Below are positions 37,054-47,389 of a stretch of DNA of 64,000 bases, piece by piece. The stretch is from positions 930,001-994,000 of the forward strand of contig OZ244870.1 in assembly GCA_965221205.1 (NCBI GenBank). The letters are read 5' to 3'. A program made the position numbers and the translations under genes. The stretch comes from CBDFMG01 sp965221205 [NCBI: bacterium]. Lineage in GTDB: Bacteria > SM23-31. Each line of letters opens with the position of its first letter. Within the stretch, counting starts at the first letter, position 1. The notes below the pieces were generated by a model, which was given only the letters and a program-made list of their open reading frames with translations, ran no database searches and had not been told where the DNA came from.

Positions 37054-37583
37054 CTAGCACACCGGAGGCACTGCCACAGCTTCATTGGTGATTTCAATTT
37101 TATCTATATGATGTGATCTCTTTAAATTATCGTCGTATGTTTTCCCGGCTTTAAATTCATGATATTTCTTATCCCATGGGGAACCTGGCAAATGAGTTAT
37201 TTCCGATAAATGCGATGCAGTATAGTCTCCATATACCTCCCAAATTTTATTTAACATACCCAAAGTATAATCATCTTCAACCTTAGAGCAGATATCTTTC
37301 TTGAACAAAGTAAAAGGCTCCGGTGCTTTCTTTGGCAAACGTGTCAATCGGTCGGTCGGCCTTCAAAGAATTTAAATTCATCGTAAATACTTTTAATCAC
37401 TGGCCCATATCGCCAGGCAAGTATTGGTTCGTAAATAAGAGGTACTCCTTCAGTAAGTACTAAATGCCATGCATGTGAGAAATACGTCAACTTTTATAAT
37501 TTCAAATGTGTAATTTCCGAGTGGTTTTTATGGGAAATTTCAATTATGCTATTAGCGACTGCAAAGGCGTCATACGTTGCCAT
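37054..37583 (-). pseudogene. Panacea-domain (DUF4065, SocA-like) antitoxin, degenerate
   Basis: Minus-strand remnant of the Panacea (DUF4065) family, known as antitoxins against varied toxins. From the ATG at 37583 it reads MATYDAFAVANSIIEISHKN, then SEITHLKL and a TAA where related proteins have a Gln (CAA to TAA). KLTYFSHAWHLVLTEGVPLIYEPILAWRYGPVIKSIYDEFKFFEGRP follows. A repeat of GACC near 37350 shifts the frame before the C-terminal WEVYGDYTASHLSEITHLPGSPWDKKYHE. One nonsense and one indel make it inactive. No toxin gene remains beside it. Confidence 0.82.
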
Positions 37584-37708
37584 TTTCTTATCCTCGTTCT
37601 TCTTCGGAATTCAAAATGTCCGCATGGTCTTTTTTGAAGTTATCAATTGCAATTCGTAATATTTGGAAAATTAACCTTAATATACAACCGGTTCTTTAAT
37701 AATACAAC

Positions 37709-40700
37709 CTATTTCAAGAGGGTCATTTTCTTAGTCAACACGGTGTTTTCCCCATTTGAAGTTACAGCTTCTAAGCGAATAATATATGTGCCACTTGCAA
37801 CCCGACTCCCATTGTCATTGACACCAGACCATCGTACATTAAACGTTCCTGAGGGCTGCATACGTTGATCATACGTTTTTACACGTTGACCAACAATATT
37901 ATATATTCTTATTTCTACCCTGCTGGGTTTTGCAAGCGTGTATGCTATTGTTGTCGTGGGATTGAATGGATTTGGATAATTCTGATGCAGCGTGAAATTA
38001 CCAGGAATCGTTTCCTCTTCTACACTTGTTATTATTTCACCTTGGTTTGTGTACCCACTGTACACGCCATTACCATGCGTGGCAACAACAAGCAACCCAT
38101 CGGAAGGTCGATTATCAATCATACTTACAATAACGTTTCCGATGGTAGAAATACCTTCCTGTACCCACAGTGTGTTCGCACCATTTAATTGACGTGTCGA
38201 GTATAGTCCAGTACTGGTACCAACAAAATAATCTGTTATTCCTCTTGTTGGGTGTATCACTGCCCATCGTGTTGATGGACCATTTCCTGTACCATCTGAA
38301 TGCTCCTCAAGATTTCCACTTACATCTGTCCAGGACACGCCGCCATCCGTTGTATAAAACAGGCTTTTCACCTCATAATTTGAGAACACGGCCATCACCC
38401 TGTCACCATCATCTGGATCTACTGCCAAGCAGCTAACATATGCACCAGGTGTGAATGATCCGGAAGTTACTTCTGAAGGCAATGGATTGCCAAGATTAGC
38501 GCCATCTAAACGATATATTTTGCCCCTATGTGTTCCATAATACACTCGGTCACTAGGTAGAGTAGTAACTCCAAGTGCTGTAATCACAGATCCGGAAATC
38601 GCTGCATTGGTAAGAACCTCCCAATTGACATCGGTTTTTTCAAAAGGAGGAGGAGGAAATTCGAGGAGCCTTTCCTTGGTTATAAGGGGTATACCGGTAA
38701 GATCGCTGTTTCTCCAGATTCGGTCTCCTTCTGCAACATACATTATGTTTAAATTATTTGGATCCAAAACAAACGGATTAATAAAAAGATAATGTTGCCC
38801 TCCAATCGGATCAACTCGAGCAAATGCAATAGTCGTATGATCTTCATTATATACTTGTCTGGTGATATTTCCGTATTGAAGCGAAGTATACAGTGAATTT
38901 CTTGTGCCGTCTACTGCAGCAAAGCTCCCATCACCACCATCAATTTCTTTTTCCCATTTGTCCCCCAACTTATTTATTCTTGCTGTGCCATTGTCCTGCA
39001 TACCTCCCATAATAATTGGATCTCCGGGACTGTTTTGGTCAACAGCAACAGTATAGAACTGGGTTGTTATATATCCATTGTTTAAGAACGTCCACGATAC
39101 GTCTGACGCAAGATTGTTTCCAGTTCTGCTAATTCCTCCGTCATGCCCGGATACCATACTCTGAGAATTTGATGGGTAAAATGCAAGTGCGTGTTGATCC
39201 GGGAAATGGTTATCATACAGTGAGAAGTCATTCGCCGTAGAATAACCACCGATCCAGGCTGTGTTAGTATTCGATGCAAATCCATCGGTTGACCTGTACA
39301 GATTTGTTCCTCCGATAAAAACAACATTCTCATCATCGGGTTTTACTTTTATGAGCAAATCATAACCCCTTTGTGAGTCAAAATCCCCTGCTTGACCTCC
39401 GAATTGAGGTACATTGTCAGACCTGTTCTCCCATATACCTCCACTACCACTGCCATTGCCTGATACGTATGTGTATTTCCAAATACTATGCCATGTATCG
39501 TCATATTCATTATAATATCCGAATCCAGGTGTCTCAGCAAGGAAATAGACAACGTTTTCATTTGAGGGAGCAATGCCAATAACATTTCTATTATATACAT
39601 CGGGCCAATTTGAAGGCGTTATATTGGTCCAATCAATCCCATTCGTAGATCGCCAAATTCCTTTCTTTTCCCCATCATCACTTAACGCAGCTATTATGAC
39701 GCTGCCTCCTGGAGCTAAATAGGTTATTGGTTCATCAAATGTTATAATGTTGTCTGTTTCATCCAATTCTTCAACGAAATCAAACGGATCTATTACAGCA
39801 CCGATATAATATGTCCCTTCAGGTAATTCATTAATGTCACTTAGCGTGACCGATAACGTTTTATTTCTAAAAAAACCATTGTCTAAACTGTCTTGAATTA
39901 CTGTTCCAAGAAGATAAATATCAATATTTGTATCGCCAAAAAGATACCAGTCCATTACAACATTATGAGCAGAAGAAGAACCGTCATTTTGAATACTACT
40001 TGTAATAGTAAGCATATCGGAAGTTTCGTCGTAGCTGTATGTGTTAACAGATCCTTCTCCGGTATAAAATGTCAAATTTGGTGCAGGAGCTAAACTAGTT
40101 AAAGCATCTTGGTATGCTTGACTATTTTTAATACTGTCAACAGATATTTTCACAGATTTGTTTTGACTAATTTCAATAGGGATACTGCTATTTCTTGATT
40201 CAGTATGATGAGAAGATGTGTTTTTATTTAAAGTGTTGGATAGTAATGGTACAAGAGCAATATCGGAACAAAATGATGGGCGAGATGAGGAAAACGGATT
40301 CCCCAATACTCCTTGCCATGTCGTTCCACCGTCGTTACTACGATATATTCCATGCCACGTTGCAGCATACACTACATCTTCTTCCTTATTAGTAGGATCT
40401 GTTACGACATTCAACACACGATCGAACGCATCATAGATATGTGGAGTATTTGAAGATGTTGAAGGTAAATTAAACCATGTTCTGCCACCGTCTGTAGATT
40501 TGAAAATACCATCTCCCAGAAACCCGAGCCTGGTAGTACTTCCTCTAGATTCTCCAGTTCCATAATACCAAATATTTGTTTTTCCCGGTCGGGTATCTTG
40601 AGCTAAGCAGGTAACGCTGTGTAACTGAGATGGGGTTGTTGTTTTAGTCCAGGACTCACCACCGTCAGTAGACCGCCACATCCCACCCGAAACGCCACCA

Positions 40701-41104
40701 GCTAAAATCACATTCTCATTTGTAACGTCAATAGCGAGAGCACGTGTACGCCCACCAATATTATAGGGCCCCCGTGGCTGCCAATCGAATACATTGCTAT
40801 TGTTTAAATTACCAGATTTTCTTAGAACTGCTGCATAATTCTCTTTACTTGGTATTTTTGAGGCGAAGGCTGTTTCTTTTGATCTAATGTTTTGAGGGAT
40901 TATATTACTTTGTGGATTACGAAGCCGCATCCACTCATAACGTGCTCTTGCATCAGGATTAGTTTTTTCGCCAATTGAGTCAGGAACCTTTTGCAGTTCG
41001 GTCAACTGTTGATCAATTTTTATATGAGTATTTTCGCTGTCGGATAATGGCAAAATCATCAACGATATAACGATATAAAAGGATATTAAAATAACTTTTA
41101 ACAT
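37709..41104 (-). CDS. giant secreted beta-propeller protein with CARDB and C-terminal sorting domain
   Basis: A 1131-residue exported protein. After the signal peptide, WQPRGPYNIGGRTRALAIDV begins a sortilin/BNR-type propeller with Asp-box-like repeats (STDGGESWTKTTT, STDGGRTWFNL, SNDGGTTWQGV, TTDGGVSWTDV). A CARDB-like adhesion module interrupts it at about residues 330-450 (LTITSSIQNDGSSSAHNVVMDWYLFG ... VEELDETDN). The end is a FlgD-like / type IX-style sorting domain, starting FTLHQNYPNPFNPTTTIAYTL and closing IYNIVGQRVKTY ... GTYIIRLEA. This tail is the main evidence for an FCB-group host. The protein is probably exported and anchored at the surface, where it may bind or cleave glycans or peptides. 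Catalytic residues cannot be named. Confidence 0.9.
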   Translation of the reverse strand: MLKVILISFYIVISLMILPLSDSENTHIKIDQQLTELQKVPDSIGEKTNPDARARYEWMRLRNPQSNIIPQNIRSKETAFASKIPSKENYAAVLRKSGNLNNSNVFDWQPRGPYNIGGRTRALAIDVTNENVILAGGVSGGMWRSTDGGESWTKTTTPSQLHSVTCLAQDTRPGKTNIWYYGTGESRGSTTRLGFLGDGIFKSTDGGRTWFNLPSTSSNTPHIYDAFDRVLNVVTDPTNKEEDVVYAATWHGIYRSNDGGTTWQGVLGNPFSSSRPSFCSDIALVPLLSNTLNKNTSSHHTESRNSSIPIEISQNKSVKISVDSIKNSQAYQDALTSLAPAPNLTFYTGEGSVNTYSYDETSDMLTITSSIQNDGSSSAHNVVMDWYLFGDTNIDIYLLGTVIQDSLDNGFFRNKTLSVTLSDINELPEGTYYIGAVIDPFDFVEELDETDNIITFDEPITYLAPGGSVIIAALSDDGEKKGIWRSTNGIDWTNITPSNWPDVYNRNVIGIAPSNENVVYFLAETPGFGYYNEYDDTWHSIWKYTYVSGNGSGSGGIWENRSDNVPQFGGQAGDFDSQRGYDLLIKVKPDDENVVFIGGTNLYRSTDGFASNTNTAWIGGYSTANDFSLYDNHFPDQHALAFYPSNSQSMVSGHDGGISRTGNNLASDVSWTFLNNGYITTQFYTVAVDQNSPGDPIIMGGMQDNGTARINKLGDKWEKEIDGGDGSFAAVDGTRNSLYTSLQYGNITRQVYNEDHTTIAFARVDPIGGQHYLFINPFVLDPNNLNIMYVAEGDRIWRNSDLTGIPLITKERLLEFPPPPFEKTDVNWEVLTNAAISGSVITALGVTTLPSDRVYYGTHRGKIYRLDGANLGNPLPSEVTSGSFTPGAYVSCLAVDPDDGDRVMAVFSNYEVKSLFYTTDGGVSWTDVSGNLEEHSDGTGNGPSTRWAVIHPTRGITDYFVGTSTGLYSTRQLNGANTLWVQEGISTIGNVIVSMIDNRPSDGLLVVATHGNGVYSGYTNQGEIITSVEEETIPGNFTLHQNYPNPFNPTTTIAYTLAKPSRVEIRIYNIVGQRVKTYDQRMQPSGTFNVRWSGVNDNGSRVASGTYIIRLEAVTSNGENTVLTKKMTLLK

Positions 41105-41552
41105 TTTACCTCGCCTCTATTTTTGATAAATATTGAGAGGTTGTGTATCTAATTAGCCAATTGACTAAAATTAGCGAAAGGCATCTGACTTCCAGCTTGG
41201 ATAAAAAAATAAAAGATATATTTTGCTTTTACAACCACTTTCTACTAAAAGCGACATACAAATTATTAATGATTATAACGCGAGTACTTGTAAGAGGGTA
41301 AAGTTTTTTTCATTAATAGCAGGCATATCATCTCATATTCTACCGTATAGAAGTCTTCCTGCTTTCTTTTTATTAGTGCCACCTTATTGCTAAAAGAAAA
41401 ATTATCATTCTAATTAGTTTATACTGCGAAAGTCCATAACTTCATTAAAATTAGCTCCATAGAACTCAGTATGCCCTTCAATTCCATGCTCATTTGTTTA
41501 TAAATAGTATCTTGATTCTCTAAAATTGCGTTTATCAGTCACTAAAATCAAA
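41105..41552. other. intergenic, nothing assigned
   Basis: About 450 AT-rich bases upstream of the giant secreted protein gene and downstream of the glycosyltransferase gene. No reading frame, hairpin terminator or repeat unit stood out. Confidence 0.4.
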
Positions 41553-42806
41553 TTAACTGGAATGTTGATGGATTAGTTTATCTACGGTTATTGCAGAAAA
41601 AATGAGCAGTATTGCCATTACCGGCACCATATACCGGAGGATTGAAACTGTAAGAAATGCCATCCCCCAGAAGTAGAAAACAATGCAGAGCATAAAAAGA
41701 ATTACCCGAATCCGGTCTTTAGAATTTCGGAATGCTAACGCTATTCCAGGTACGATTAATAGAAAATAACCGAGTTGTATCAATAATATATAATTTTCAT
41801 ACCACATTACATTCGTCGCATACCATACACGAACAGTTTTGAGATAAATTAATTTTATAAACGGTATCGGAGTGTCCATTAATTCCTGACCAAAATAACT
41901 CAGAACATCGGCAATGTTTGTGAGATCTTCCTTATCACGTATTCTGTGCATTAACGATAATACATCATCAGGAACGCTTGCTATAATTCCGGGGACATAT
42001 TCCTTCACAGCATAAGAAAAACCCATCGTCATAGTAACCGGACCTCCTTTGCTTATAGGGATGAATTCTTCTGTTTTATTGTAAACAAATAATTCCCAGG
42101 GTAATATCGCAATAAAGAAACCGAGCATTATTAAGGTAGCGTGCTTGATTCTAATCTTGCTGGAGTGCTTTTCCAGGTAAAATATACCGATTGCTGCAAT
42201 ACCACCGAGAAGGAGTGCAATGGGACGAATGAGAGCTGTGCACCCAAACAAAATGCCGGAAAGACAGTGATACAGCGCTTTATTATTTTTCATTGCCAGA
42301 AAATAAACTCCCAAAGCTGCAAAGAAAAACAGGAAAAATGGTACTTCGCTTGCAGGGTTTTTTATAAACCATATATGGAACGGATAGGTGATCCATAGGA
42401 TTGAACTGTAAAATGCTATACGGGTTGAAAAAATTAATGTAACACAATAAAAAAATGCCAACATTGAGAAAATCGAAGTAAGTACGGAAAAGGTTCTGAC
42501 AAGCGCTAAATCCGATATACCTGTTAATTTTGAAAGAGACAACGGTGCAAGTAAATATACCGGATATCCGGGGGAGAATCTCGTAATTAATTCGCCATCA
42601 TCGTCGACAAATCCCTTACCCCGCAGCATGTTTTCAGCACCTGGTTTGTAATAATTGAAATAATCGTTTGGTCTCGCTGATTGTACTGCATCACCCATGA
42701 TTACTAAAAACAGGGATTGTGTAATAAGTGAAGAGAGAATTAATACGAGAAGTGTCTTTTTTCTGTTATGTATAAGTGTTTCGGTTATTTTTCTCAGGTT
42801 TGTCAT
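41553..42806 (-). CDS. GT-C membrane glycosyltransferase (ArnT/PMT-like)
   Basis: A 417-residue inner-membrane protein with about ten helices. The first periplasmic loop carries acidic residues (RPNDYFNYYKPGAENMLRGKGFVDDDGELITRFSPGYPVYL). This loop, with its Asp and the sequence RFSPGYP, is typical of lipid-linked sugar transferases of the PMT_2/GT-C class (dolichyl-phosphate-mannose or ArnT-like). The later YPFHIWFIKNPASEVPFFLFFFAALGVYFL also fits. It would move a sugar from a polyprenyl-phosphate donor to a lipid or protein outside the inner membrane; the acceptor is unknown. It stands 64 bases downstream of the M20 peptidase gene. Confidence 0.8.
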   Translation of the reverse strand: MTNLRKITETLIHNRKKTLLVLILSSLITQSLFLVIMGDAVQSARPNDYFNYYKPGAENMLRGKGFVDDDGELITRFSPGYPVYLLAPLSLSKLTGISDLALVRTFSVLTSIFSMLAFFYCVTLIFSTRIAFYSSILWITYPFHIWFIKNPASEVPFFLFFFAALGVYFLAMKNNKALYHCLSGILFGCTALIRPIALLLGGIAAIGIFYLEKHSSKIRIKHATLIMLGFFIAILPWELFVYNKTEEFIPISKGGPVTMTMGFSYAVKEYVPGIIASVPDDVLSLMHRIRDKEDLTNIADVLSYFGQELMDTPIPFIKLIYLKTVRVWYATNVMWYENYILLIQLGYFLLIVPGIALAFRNSKDRIRVILFMLCIVFYFWGMAFLTVSILRYMVPVMAILLIFSAITVDKLIHQHSS

Positions 42807-42870
42807 TAATTTACTCGGGTTGAAAAAATAGTTTTATCACTTTTCAAAGAAGATTTATTGTTGTGGAGAG

Positions 42871-44220
42871 TTACTTGAGGCTGCAAAATTCCTTAACTAC
42901 GTTATAATAAACCCGGATCGCACTCTTAATGCTCTCTTCGCGCACCCGTTCGTCGTTGCCGTGGATGGTACTGTATTCTTCCATCGTGACGGGACCGGGG
43001 AAGAAGCCGTAACAGATTGCCCCTTTGGGTCGGAAAAACCGAGAATCAGTTCCATAAATGACGAGATGAGGTAGCGTAATCGAATTTGGGTAGACCTTTT
43101 TGGTCTCCTGCTCGATTAGACGGAACAGGTCGGTTTTGAACGGTGAAACCACTGACTCGCCCGGTGCATCGATGATATCAAACCTTATTCTCGGATCATC
43201 GATGACTTGTTTCAGTTCATCCATAAACGCCTCAACATCCTGATCGGGAAGAAGACGGCAATCGAGTACCGCTTCGGCATGGTCGGGAATAACATTCGAT
43301 TTCGGCGGATCACCAACATAGCCCTGTATAACCGTCAGCGAGAATGTATTCCGCCGGAGTGCATTGTTGTAGGGCGTATCGGCAAGTTCTCCAAGACGGT
43401 TGATCATTTCGGCAACGACCGGATGGATCTGTTCGGGAGTTTGGTAAGCTGCCAGTCTTGCGAGTGCCTGTGACAGAATAAAATTCGCATTATTCTTCGG
43501 CGGCATCGAGCCGTGTCCTTCAGTGCCTTCGGCGATCAGTTTCAACCACAGCACTTTCTTTTCTGCAACACCGACGGAAAAAATGAGTTGGTCATCATTG
43601 GTGAAAAACCCCTGTGTGCCAAAACCTCCCTCATCGAAAACATATTCGGCATCGATATCATCCCATAGATTTTCTGTGACCCATCCTGCTCCAAGTGTGC
43701 CGAGCATTTCCTCATCCGCAACAGCGGCTAATACCACATCCCGGTCAAGTGGAACATTGTTACGCCCCAGCAGGACCATCGTCATGAGCTGCATGATACC
43801 GAAATTTTTCATATCGAGCGCGCCCCGACCGTAGATATATCCATCTTTACTGACACCCGCAAACGGATCAACTGACCACCCTGATTGGTCTACAGGAACC
43901 GTATCGAGGTGGTTGAGTAGCATAAGCGGTCGTTTATTCCCGGTACCTTTGATTCGAGCAATAACATTTACTTTTCCATTTGTGCGGTCCGTCCAGTGCA
44001 AGTCAGTTTCAACGCCGGCAAGTTCAAGAGTTGTCCGGTAAAATTCCGCCGCTCCCGACACATTGCCCGGAGGATTGGCGGTATTGATCGAAAGGTATTC
44101 GCGAAACGTACTGACTGTTTCATTGCCAACTGCCTCCCAGTCCTGACCAGCGGCGGCATTCGCAAGCATTATCATTATGATGAAATTTGTGACAAGAGAA
44201 GTACACAATAAACGTATCAT
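42871..44220 (-). CDS. exported M20-family metallopeptidase
   Basis: A 449-residue exported peptidase of family M20. After the signal (LVTNFIIMIMLANAAAGQ) the metal and catalytic residues appear in order: LLNHLDTVPVD (His and catalytic Asp), GRGALDMKNFG (bridging Asp), AADEEMLGTLGAGW (general base and metal Glu), VFDEGG, and the C-terminal STIHGNDERV (metal His). The dimerisation domain lies between (EGHGSMPP ... PDHAEAVLDCRLLPDQD). It probably cleaves peptides or N-acyl amino acids in the periplasm. The ribosome site is weak; ATG at 44220. Confidence 0.9.
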   Translation of the reverse strand: MIRLLCTSLVTNFIIMIMLANAAAGQDWEAVGNETVSTFREYLSINTANPPGNVSGAAEFYRTTLELAGVETDLHWTDRTNGKVNVIARIKGTGNKRPLMLLNHLDTVPVDQSGWSVDPFAGVSKDGYIYGRGALDMKNFGIMQLMTMVLLGRNNVPLDRDVVLAAVADEEMLGTLGAGWVTENLWDDIDAEYVFDEGGFGTQGFFTNDDQLIFSVGVAEKKVLWLKLIAEGTEGHGSMPPKNNANFILSQALARLAAYQTPEQIHPVVAEMINRLGELADTPYNNALRRNTFSLTVIQGYVGDPPKSNVIPDHAEAVLDCRLLPDQDVEAFMDELKQVIDDPRIRFDIIDAPGESVVSPFKTDLFRLIEQETKKVYPNSITLPHLVIYGTDSRFFRPKGAICYGFFPGPVTMEEYSTIHGNDERVREESIKSAIRVYYNVVKEFCSLK

Positions 44221-44535
44221 AGCTAATCCGATTTATTTGAGGGATTAATAGTGGTTGTGCTTCATTTACAAAGCTGACACATTCTGTTTTTGGATAAAAA
44301 ATCGAAGCATGTATTCAGAGTAAAACAACTACTCATTCTGCAATAACAATTAGTTGCTATAATGCAGAACGCTTAAGAATAAAATTAATATAGCATAACC
44401 ACTTTCGTAATACAATATGAAAAACAAATAGGTGTATATTGTAGTAAATTGGTAAGAAATACATTGATTTTTATCTTAAAATTCTTAGTATTAATAGTAA
44501 TTGACCAACAGAGTTTAAAGAGGAGGATTTGAGGT
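44221..44535. other. intergenic between divergent genes
   Basis: 315 bases between the M20 peptidase and bacterioferritin genes, both transcribed outward. The stretch is AT-rich. I looked for a Fur box (a 19-base palindrome like GATAATGATTATCATTATC) and did not find one. Confidence 0.4.
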
Positions 44536-45006
44536 ATGAAAGGCAATAAAGCAGTAATTAAAATTTTGAACGAAGCGCTCGCCGAAGAGCTAACAGCGGT
44601 TATGCAATATTTTCTTCATGCGGAGATGTGCGAAAATTGGGGTTACGGAAAACTCGGTAACTTTATCAAGAAAAATTCAATCGGTGAAATGAAGCATGCA
44701 GAAGAACTGATTGAACGTATTCTGTACCTTGAAGGAACACCCGATTTAGTTCCGCTGCCACTGAAAATCGGGAAAGATGTCCCGGATTTGCTTAAAAATG
44801 ATTTTGAACTTGAACAGGGTGCAATTAAAATGTACAATGCAGGAATCAAACTTGCACGTGAAAAAGGTGATGATGGGAGTGCCGAGCTTCTCAAAAAATT
44901 ACTTCTCGATGAAGAAGGACATGAAGACTGGCTCGAAACACAGTTAGATATTATCAAAGAGGTTGGTCTTGAAAATTACTTGACATCCTGGATAGGTGAC
45001 GAGTAG
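44536..45006 (+). CDS. bfr: bacterioferritin
   Basis: A 156-residue four-helix ferritin that stores iron as ferric mineral. The ferroxidase centre is complete: Glu18, Glu51 and His54 (EMKHA), Glu93 and Glu126/His129 (EEGHEDWLETQL, one residue short of the E. coli numbering). Met52, the axial haem ligand of bacterioferritins, is present, so this is a haem-binding Bfr rather than a plain ferritin. An AGAGGAGG ribosome site precedes the ATG. It is a single gene between a divergent peptidase gene and an IS481 remnant. I see no ferredoxin (Bfd) gene nearby. Confidence 0.95.
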   Translation: MKGNKAVIKILNEALAEELTAVMQYFLHAEMCENWGYGKLGNFIKKNSIGEMKHAEELIERILYLEGTPDLVPLPLKIGKDVPDLLKNDFELEQGAIKMYNAGIKLAREKGDDGSAELLKKLLLDEEGHEDWLETQLDIIKEVGLENYLTSWIGDE

Positions 45007-45039
45007 TAACAAAGGCGGATATCTTCGTATTCTGTTCGA

Positions 45040-45410
45040 TAAAAGTATCTCACAAAGTTGAGCGTCCCAACATACAGCGTATCTTGGGTGCCGAGATAGA
45101 CGGGATGCTCGGTCTCAATCTCTCCATGCGCCGCCCCCTGTGCTTCAAGAACCTTCAGAAGACCGGTTTCGTAATAGCCAGCTTACAGATCGCTGCTTCG
45201 ATAACATCCGATACCCGCCTCTTATGGCAGGGTTTACGACGCCTGATCTCTTGGCAAGCTTGTTCTCAACTTTCATCATACAACTCTGAACCGGTAAAAG
45301 CTGTCCCGGGAATATCCGAATATCTTCCATGCCTGGAAGATGCTTCCGAACTGACTGGCGAACTCTAACAGCACCACCTTGCTCTTGATGATCTCCTCTT
45401 CTACTGTCAT
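45040..45410 (-). pseudogene. IS481-family transposase remnant
   Basis: On the minus strand from an ATG at 45410: EEEIIKSKVVLLEFASQFGSI, WKIFGYSRDSFYRF (helix-turn-helix region of IS481-type transposases), then in other frames EQACQEIRRRKPCHKRRVSDVIEAA and HGEIETEHPVYLGTQDTLYVGTLN. The last stretch is the beginning of the DDE core (the HPG/YLGAQDT-like motif). The rest of the integrase core is missing. At least two frame changes and internal deletions. Confidence 0.75.
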
Positions 45411-45458
45411 CTCTACACTCCTCACTTGCTACAATATTTAATAGAGGAACATCTAAAA

Positions 45459-45743
45459 AAAGTGTCTGATTAAACTTTGGCTATCTCAGTTCAAAGCAGA
45501 GGAATCTAACAATCGCTATGAATTATCAGAAGATGAAATTTCCTGGGTAAATGAAACAAAAGATGGAACAACAACCATCGTGAGTGTAAGGTTGTCGGTA
45601 GCGATTAATCTCCAAATTATAGATATGATTTATCCTTTACTTGCTAAAGATTGTTTATTTGAATCTCAAGCTCACCAAAAAATTCAGAGGGCTCAAAGCA
45701 TTTCGTATTATTTTCACAACTATTTTTATATTATTAGATTTTA
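45459..45743 (+). other. open stretch without start, unassigned
   Basis: Open frame without a start codon, reading WLSQFKAEESNNRYELSEDE and ending in an Arg-Phe at a TAG. It looks protein-like (charged, then KIQRAQSISYYF) but matches nothing I know and may be the end of a lost gene. It converges on the PD40 lipoprotein gene. Confidence 0.25.
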
Positions 45744-46613
45744 GCTTATCACCGGTGACCAGTCAAGTGATCTAATAAAAAAAGAATTATTCGTTATCTT
45801 GAATTGATTGGTCCCATCCGTATTCATTATATAAATTTGAGTGCTCCTGTCTCTACTGTCTCTATTGGAAATAAACGCAATCTTTGAACCGTCAGGTGAC
45901 CAGGAAGGAAAAGCATCATAATCTGGATGATATGTTACATTTATCTGATTTGAACCATCTGAATTCATGATATATATCTCTGAGTTATTATCTCTTTCGG
46001 ATACAAACACAATCTTTGACCCATCCGGTGACCAGCGTGGAAACTTGTCTGTTGCATAATTATTTGTCAACTGTTTCAGATCATTGCCATTAGCATTTAT
46101 AGTATATATGTTAGTATTACCGTCTAAGTGGGAAGTGAATGCAATGTGTGAATCATCTGGAGACCAGAAAGGATCGGTTGCATCTATTGTGAGTTCTCGT
46201 ATTCTATCTGCACCATTAGCATTCATCGATAAAATTCCGACATTCGAATCAGATGATGACAAAAGTTGACCGCCAGCTTTATGATTTGATAATTTGCTTA
46301 CTTCTGGTTTTATTTTAACAGATACAAATATGATTCGTGAACCATCCGATGACCAGGTAGGAGACCATTCCGCATACTGTACTGTATTAGATATATTCAA
46401 TTGATGTGATCCATCCGGGGAAATAGTGTAAACATCATTAGCAATTCTTGAAAAGAGGATTGGTATTGTCCCCCACGTAGAATCAAACACAATTTTTGTA
46501 TTTTCTAATAAAACAGGATCCAGGTCAGGAGTTGGCCCTGTCGGAGATGAATCCGCACATTGTATAAAAAGAAATACAAAAATTAAAAGAATATATTGTA
46601 TTTTCTTACACAT
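45741..46613 (-). CDS. PD40/TolB-like beta-propeller lipoprotein
   Basis: A 290-residue exported propeller of WD40-like PD40 repeats. Each blade ends in a variant of WSPDGSKIVFVSERDNNSEIYIMNSDGS; at least five are visible (WSSDGSRIIFVS, WSPDDSHIAFTS, WSPDGSKIVFVS, WSPDGSKIAFIS, and a final partial one). The signal peptide (YILLIFVFLFIQC) ends in a Cys that could be lipidated, followed by ADSSPTGPTPD. TolB-related proteins of this sort act in the periplasm or outer membrane, often as sensors or scaffolds. The frame is open 7 codons further upstream, but the ATG at 46613 follows GGAAG and gives a clean signal peptide. Confidence 0.85.
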   Translation of the reverse strand: MCKKIQYILLIFVFLFIQCADSSPTGPTPDLDPVLLENTKIVFDSTWGTIPILFSRIANDVYTISPDGSHQLNISNTVQYAEWSPTWSSDGSRIIFVSVKIKPEVSKLSNHKAGGQLLSSSDSNVGILSMNANGADRIRELTIDATDPFWSPDDSHIAFTSHLDGNTNIYTINANGNDLKQLTNNYATDKFPRWSPDGSKIVFVSERDNNSEIYIMNSDGSNQINVTYHPDYDAFPSWSPDGSKIAFISNRDSRDRSTQIYIMNTDGTNQFKITNNSFFIRSLDWSPVIS

Positions 46614-46777
46614 GCTTCCTTCAGATTCAGCCATTTTTTCTTTTCAAAGTAAAAAAGGATAACACATTGCACAATTATTCACACTTATAAATCTTATAAT
46701 ATTATAGTTAAATGTGTTCCAAATTGCAAAGGCGGAATATGACAATATTGTATCCCGCCTTTGCAAATGGAAAAATT

Positions 46778-46980
46778 CTACTTAATTAGCGCCATCCGTT
46801 TCGTTTCAACAAAACCTCCCGCTTCAAGTTTATATATGTACGGCCCTGAGGCGAATTTTGCCGCATCCCAAGTAACTGTATAAAATCCAATTGCTTGTTG
46901 TTTATCAACAAGACGGACAACTTCCTGACCAAGCATTGGGTGTCCCCCGTGCGCGAATCAAGCAAACTCAGGGTTACAAA
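46778..46980 (-). pseudogene. C-terminal sorting-domain remnant of a secreted protein
   Basis: The last 50 residues of a secreted protein: MLGQEVVRLVDKQQAIGFYTVTWDAAKFASGPYIYKLEAGGFVETKRM to a TAG at 46778. This is the end of a FlgD-like / type IX-style sorting domain (LGQEV ... G.Y.Y.L.A ... F...K...). Upstream, FVTLSLLDSRTG is in another frame and resembles the beginning of the same strand pair. The body of the protein is missing and replaced by an unrelated restriction-enzyme fragment. Confidence 0.7.
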
Positions 46981-46984
46981 CTCG

Positions 46985-47260
46985 TCATCGGGGTCCGCTC
47001 TTGCGGGTTGCTCTTAACGAACGTGCCTCAGTAATCGCGACCATGTCCTCAATATCTACGGCATCGCAACAAACCGTATTTGGCAGACATTCATTATAAA
47101 ACTGGAGTGCGGCATTAGAGTCAACCGTACCCATAGCCTCGATCTGAGAGTGACTGAAGCCGGTCATGGTGTACTTCGCGGAACCTGCGAAGGCCGACAT
47201 ACACCGGGGGGGTTCATTATCCTTTAACCATACATAGGTCTTGGCGTGTACGGATTGCCT
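46985..47260 (-). pseudogene. PLD-type (NgoFVII-like) restriction endonuclease, internal fragment
   Basis: From a frame open at 47260: RQSVHAKTYVWLKDNEPPRCMSAFAGSAKYTMTGFSHSQIEAMGTVDSN and on to YNECLPNTVCCDAVDIEDMVAIT. The HAKTYVW (HxK of the phospholipase D fold) and the later AGSAKY (normally GSANY) resemble NgoFVII-family restriction enzymes, as does the VCCDAVDIEDMV stretch. N- and C-terminal parts are missing. Related enzymes carry the HxK motif plus a distal specificity domain. Assignment is by motif pattern and uncertain. Confidence 0.45.
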
Positions 47261-47389
47261 CTAACCACATAATTACATTGCACCTCGCTCTACCAAAGGA
47301 ACCATGCGCCACCAGCGCCTGCTCAAAGCCACATGTTGCGCCCGTTTAATACCGTCCTAACTGTGGACATCACGACAATAATTCTGAGG

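Noticed and set aside
44221-44535. Fur box upstream of bacterioferritin
   Set aside because: No 19-base palindrome with the GATAATGATAATCATTATC pattern was found; the ATCATTATGATG near 44172 lies inside the M20 signal peptide and is not symmetric enough.
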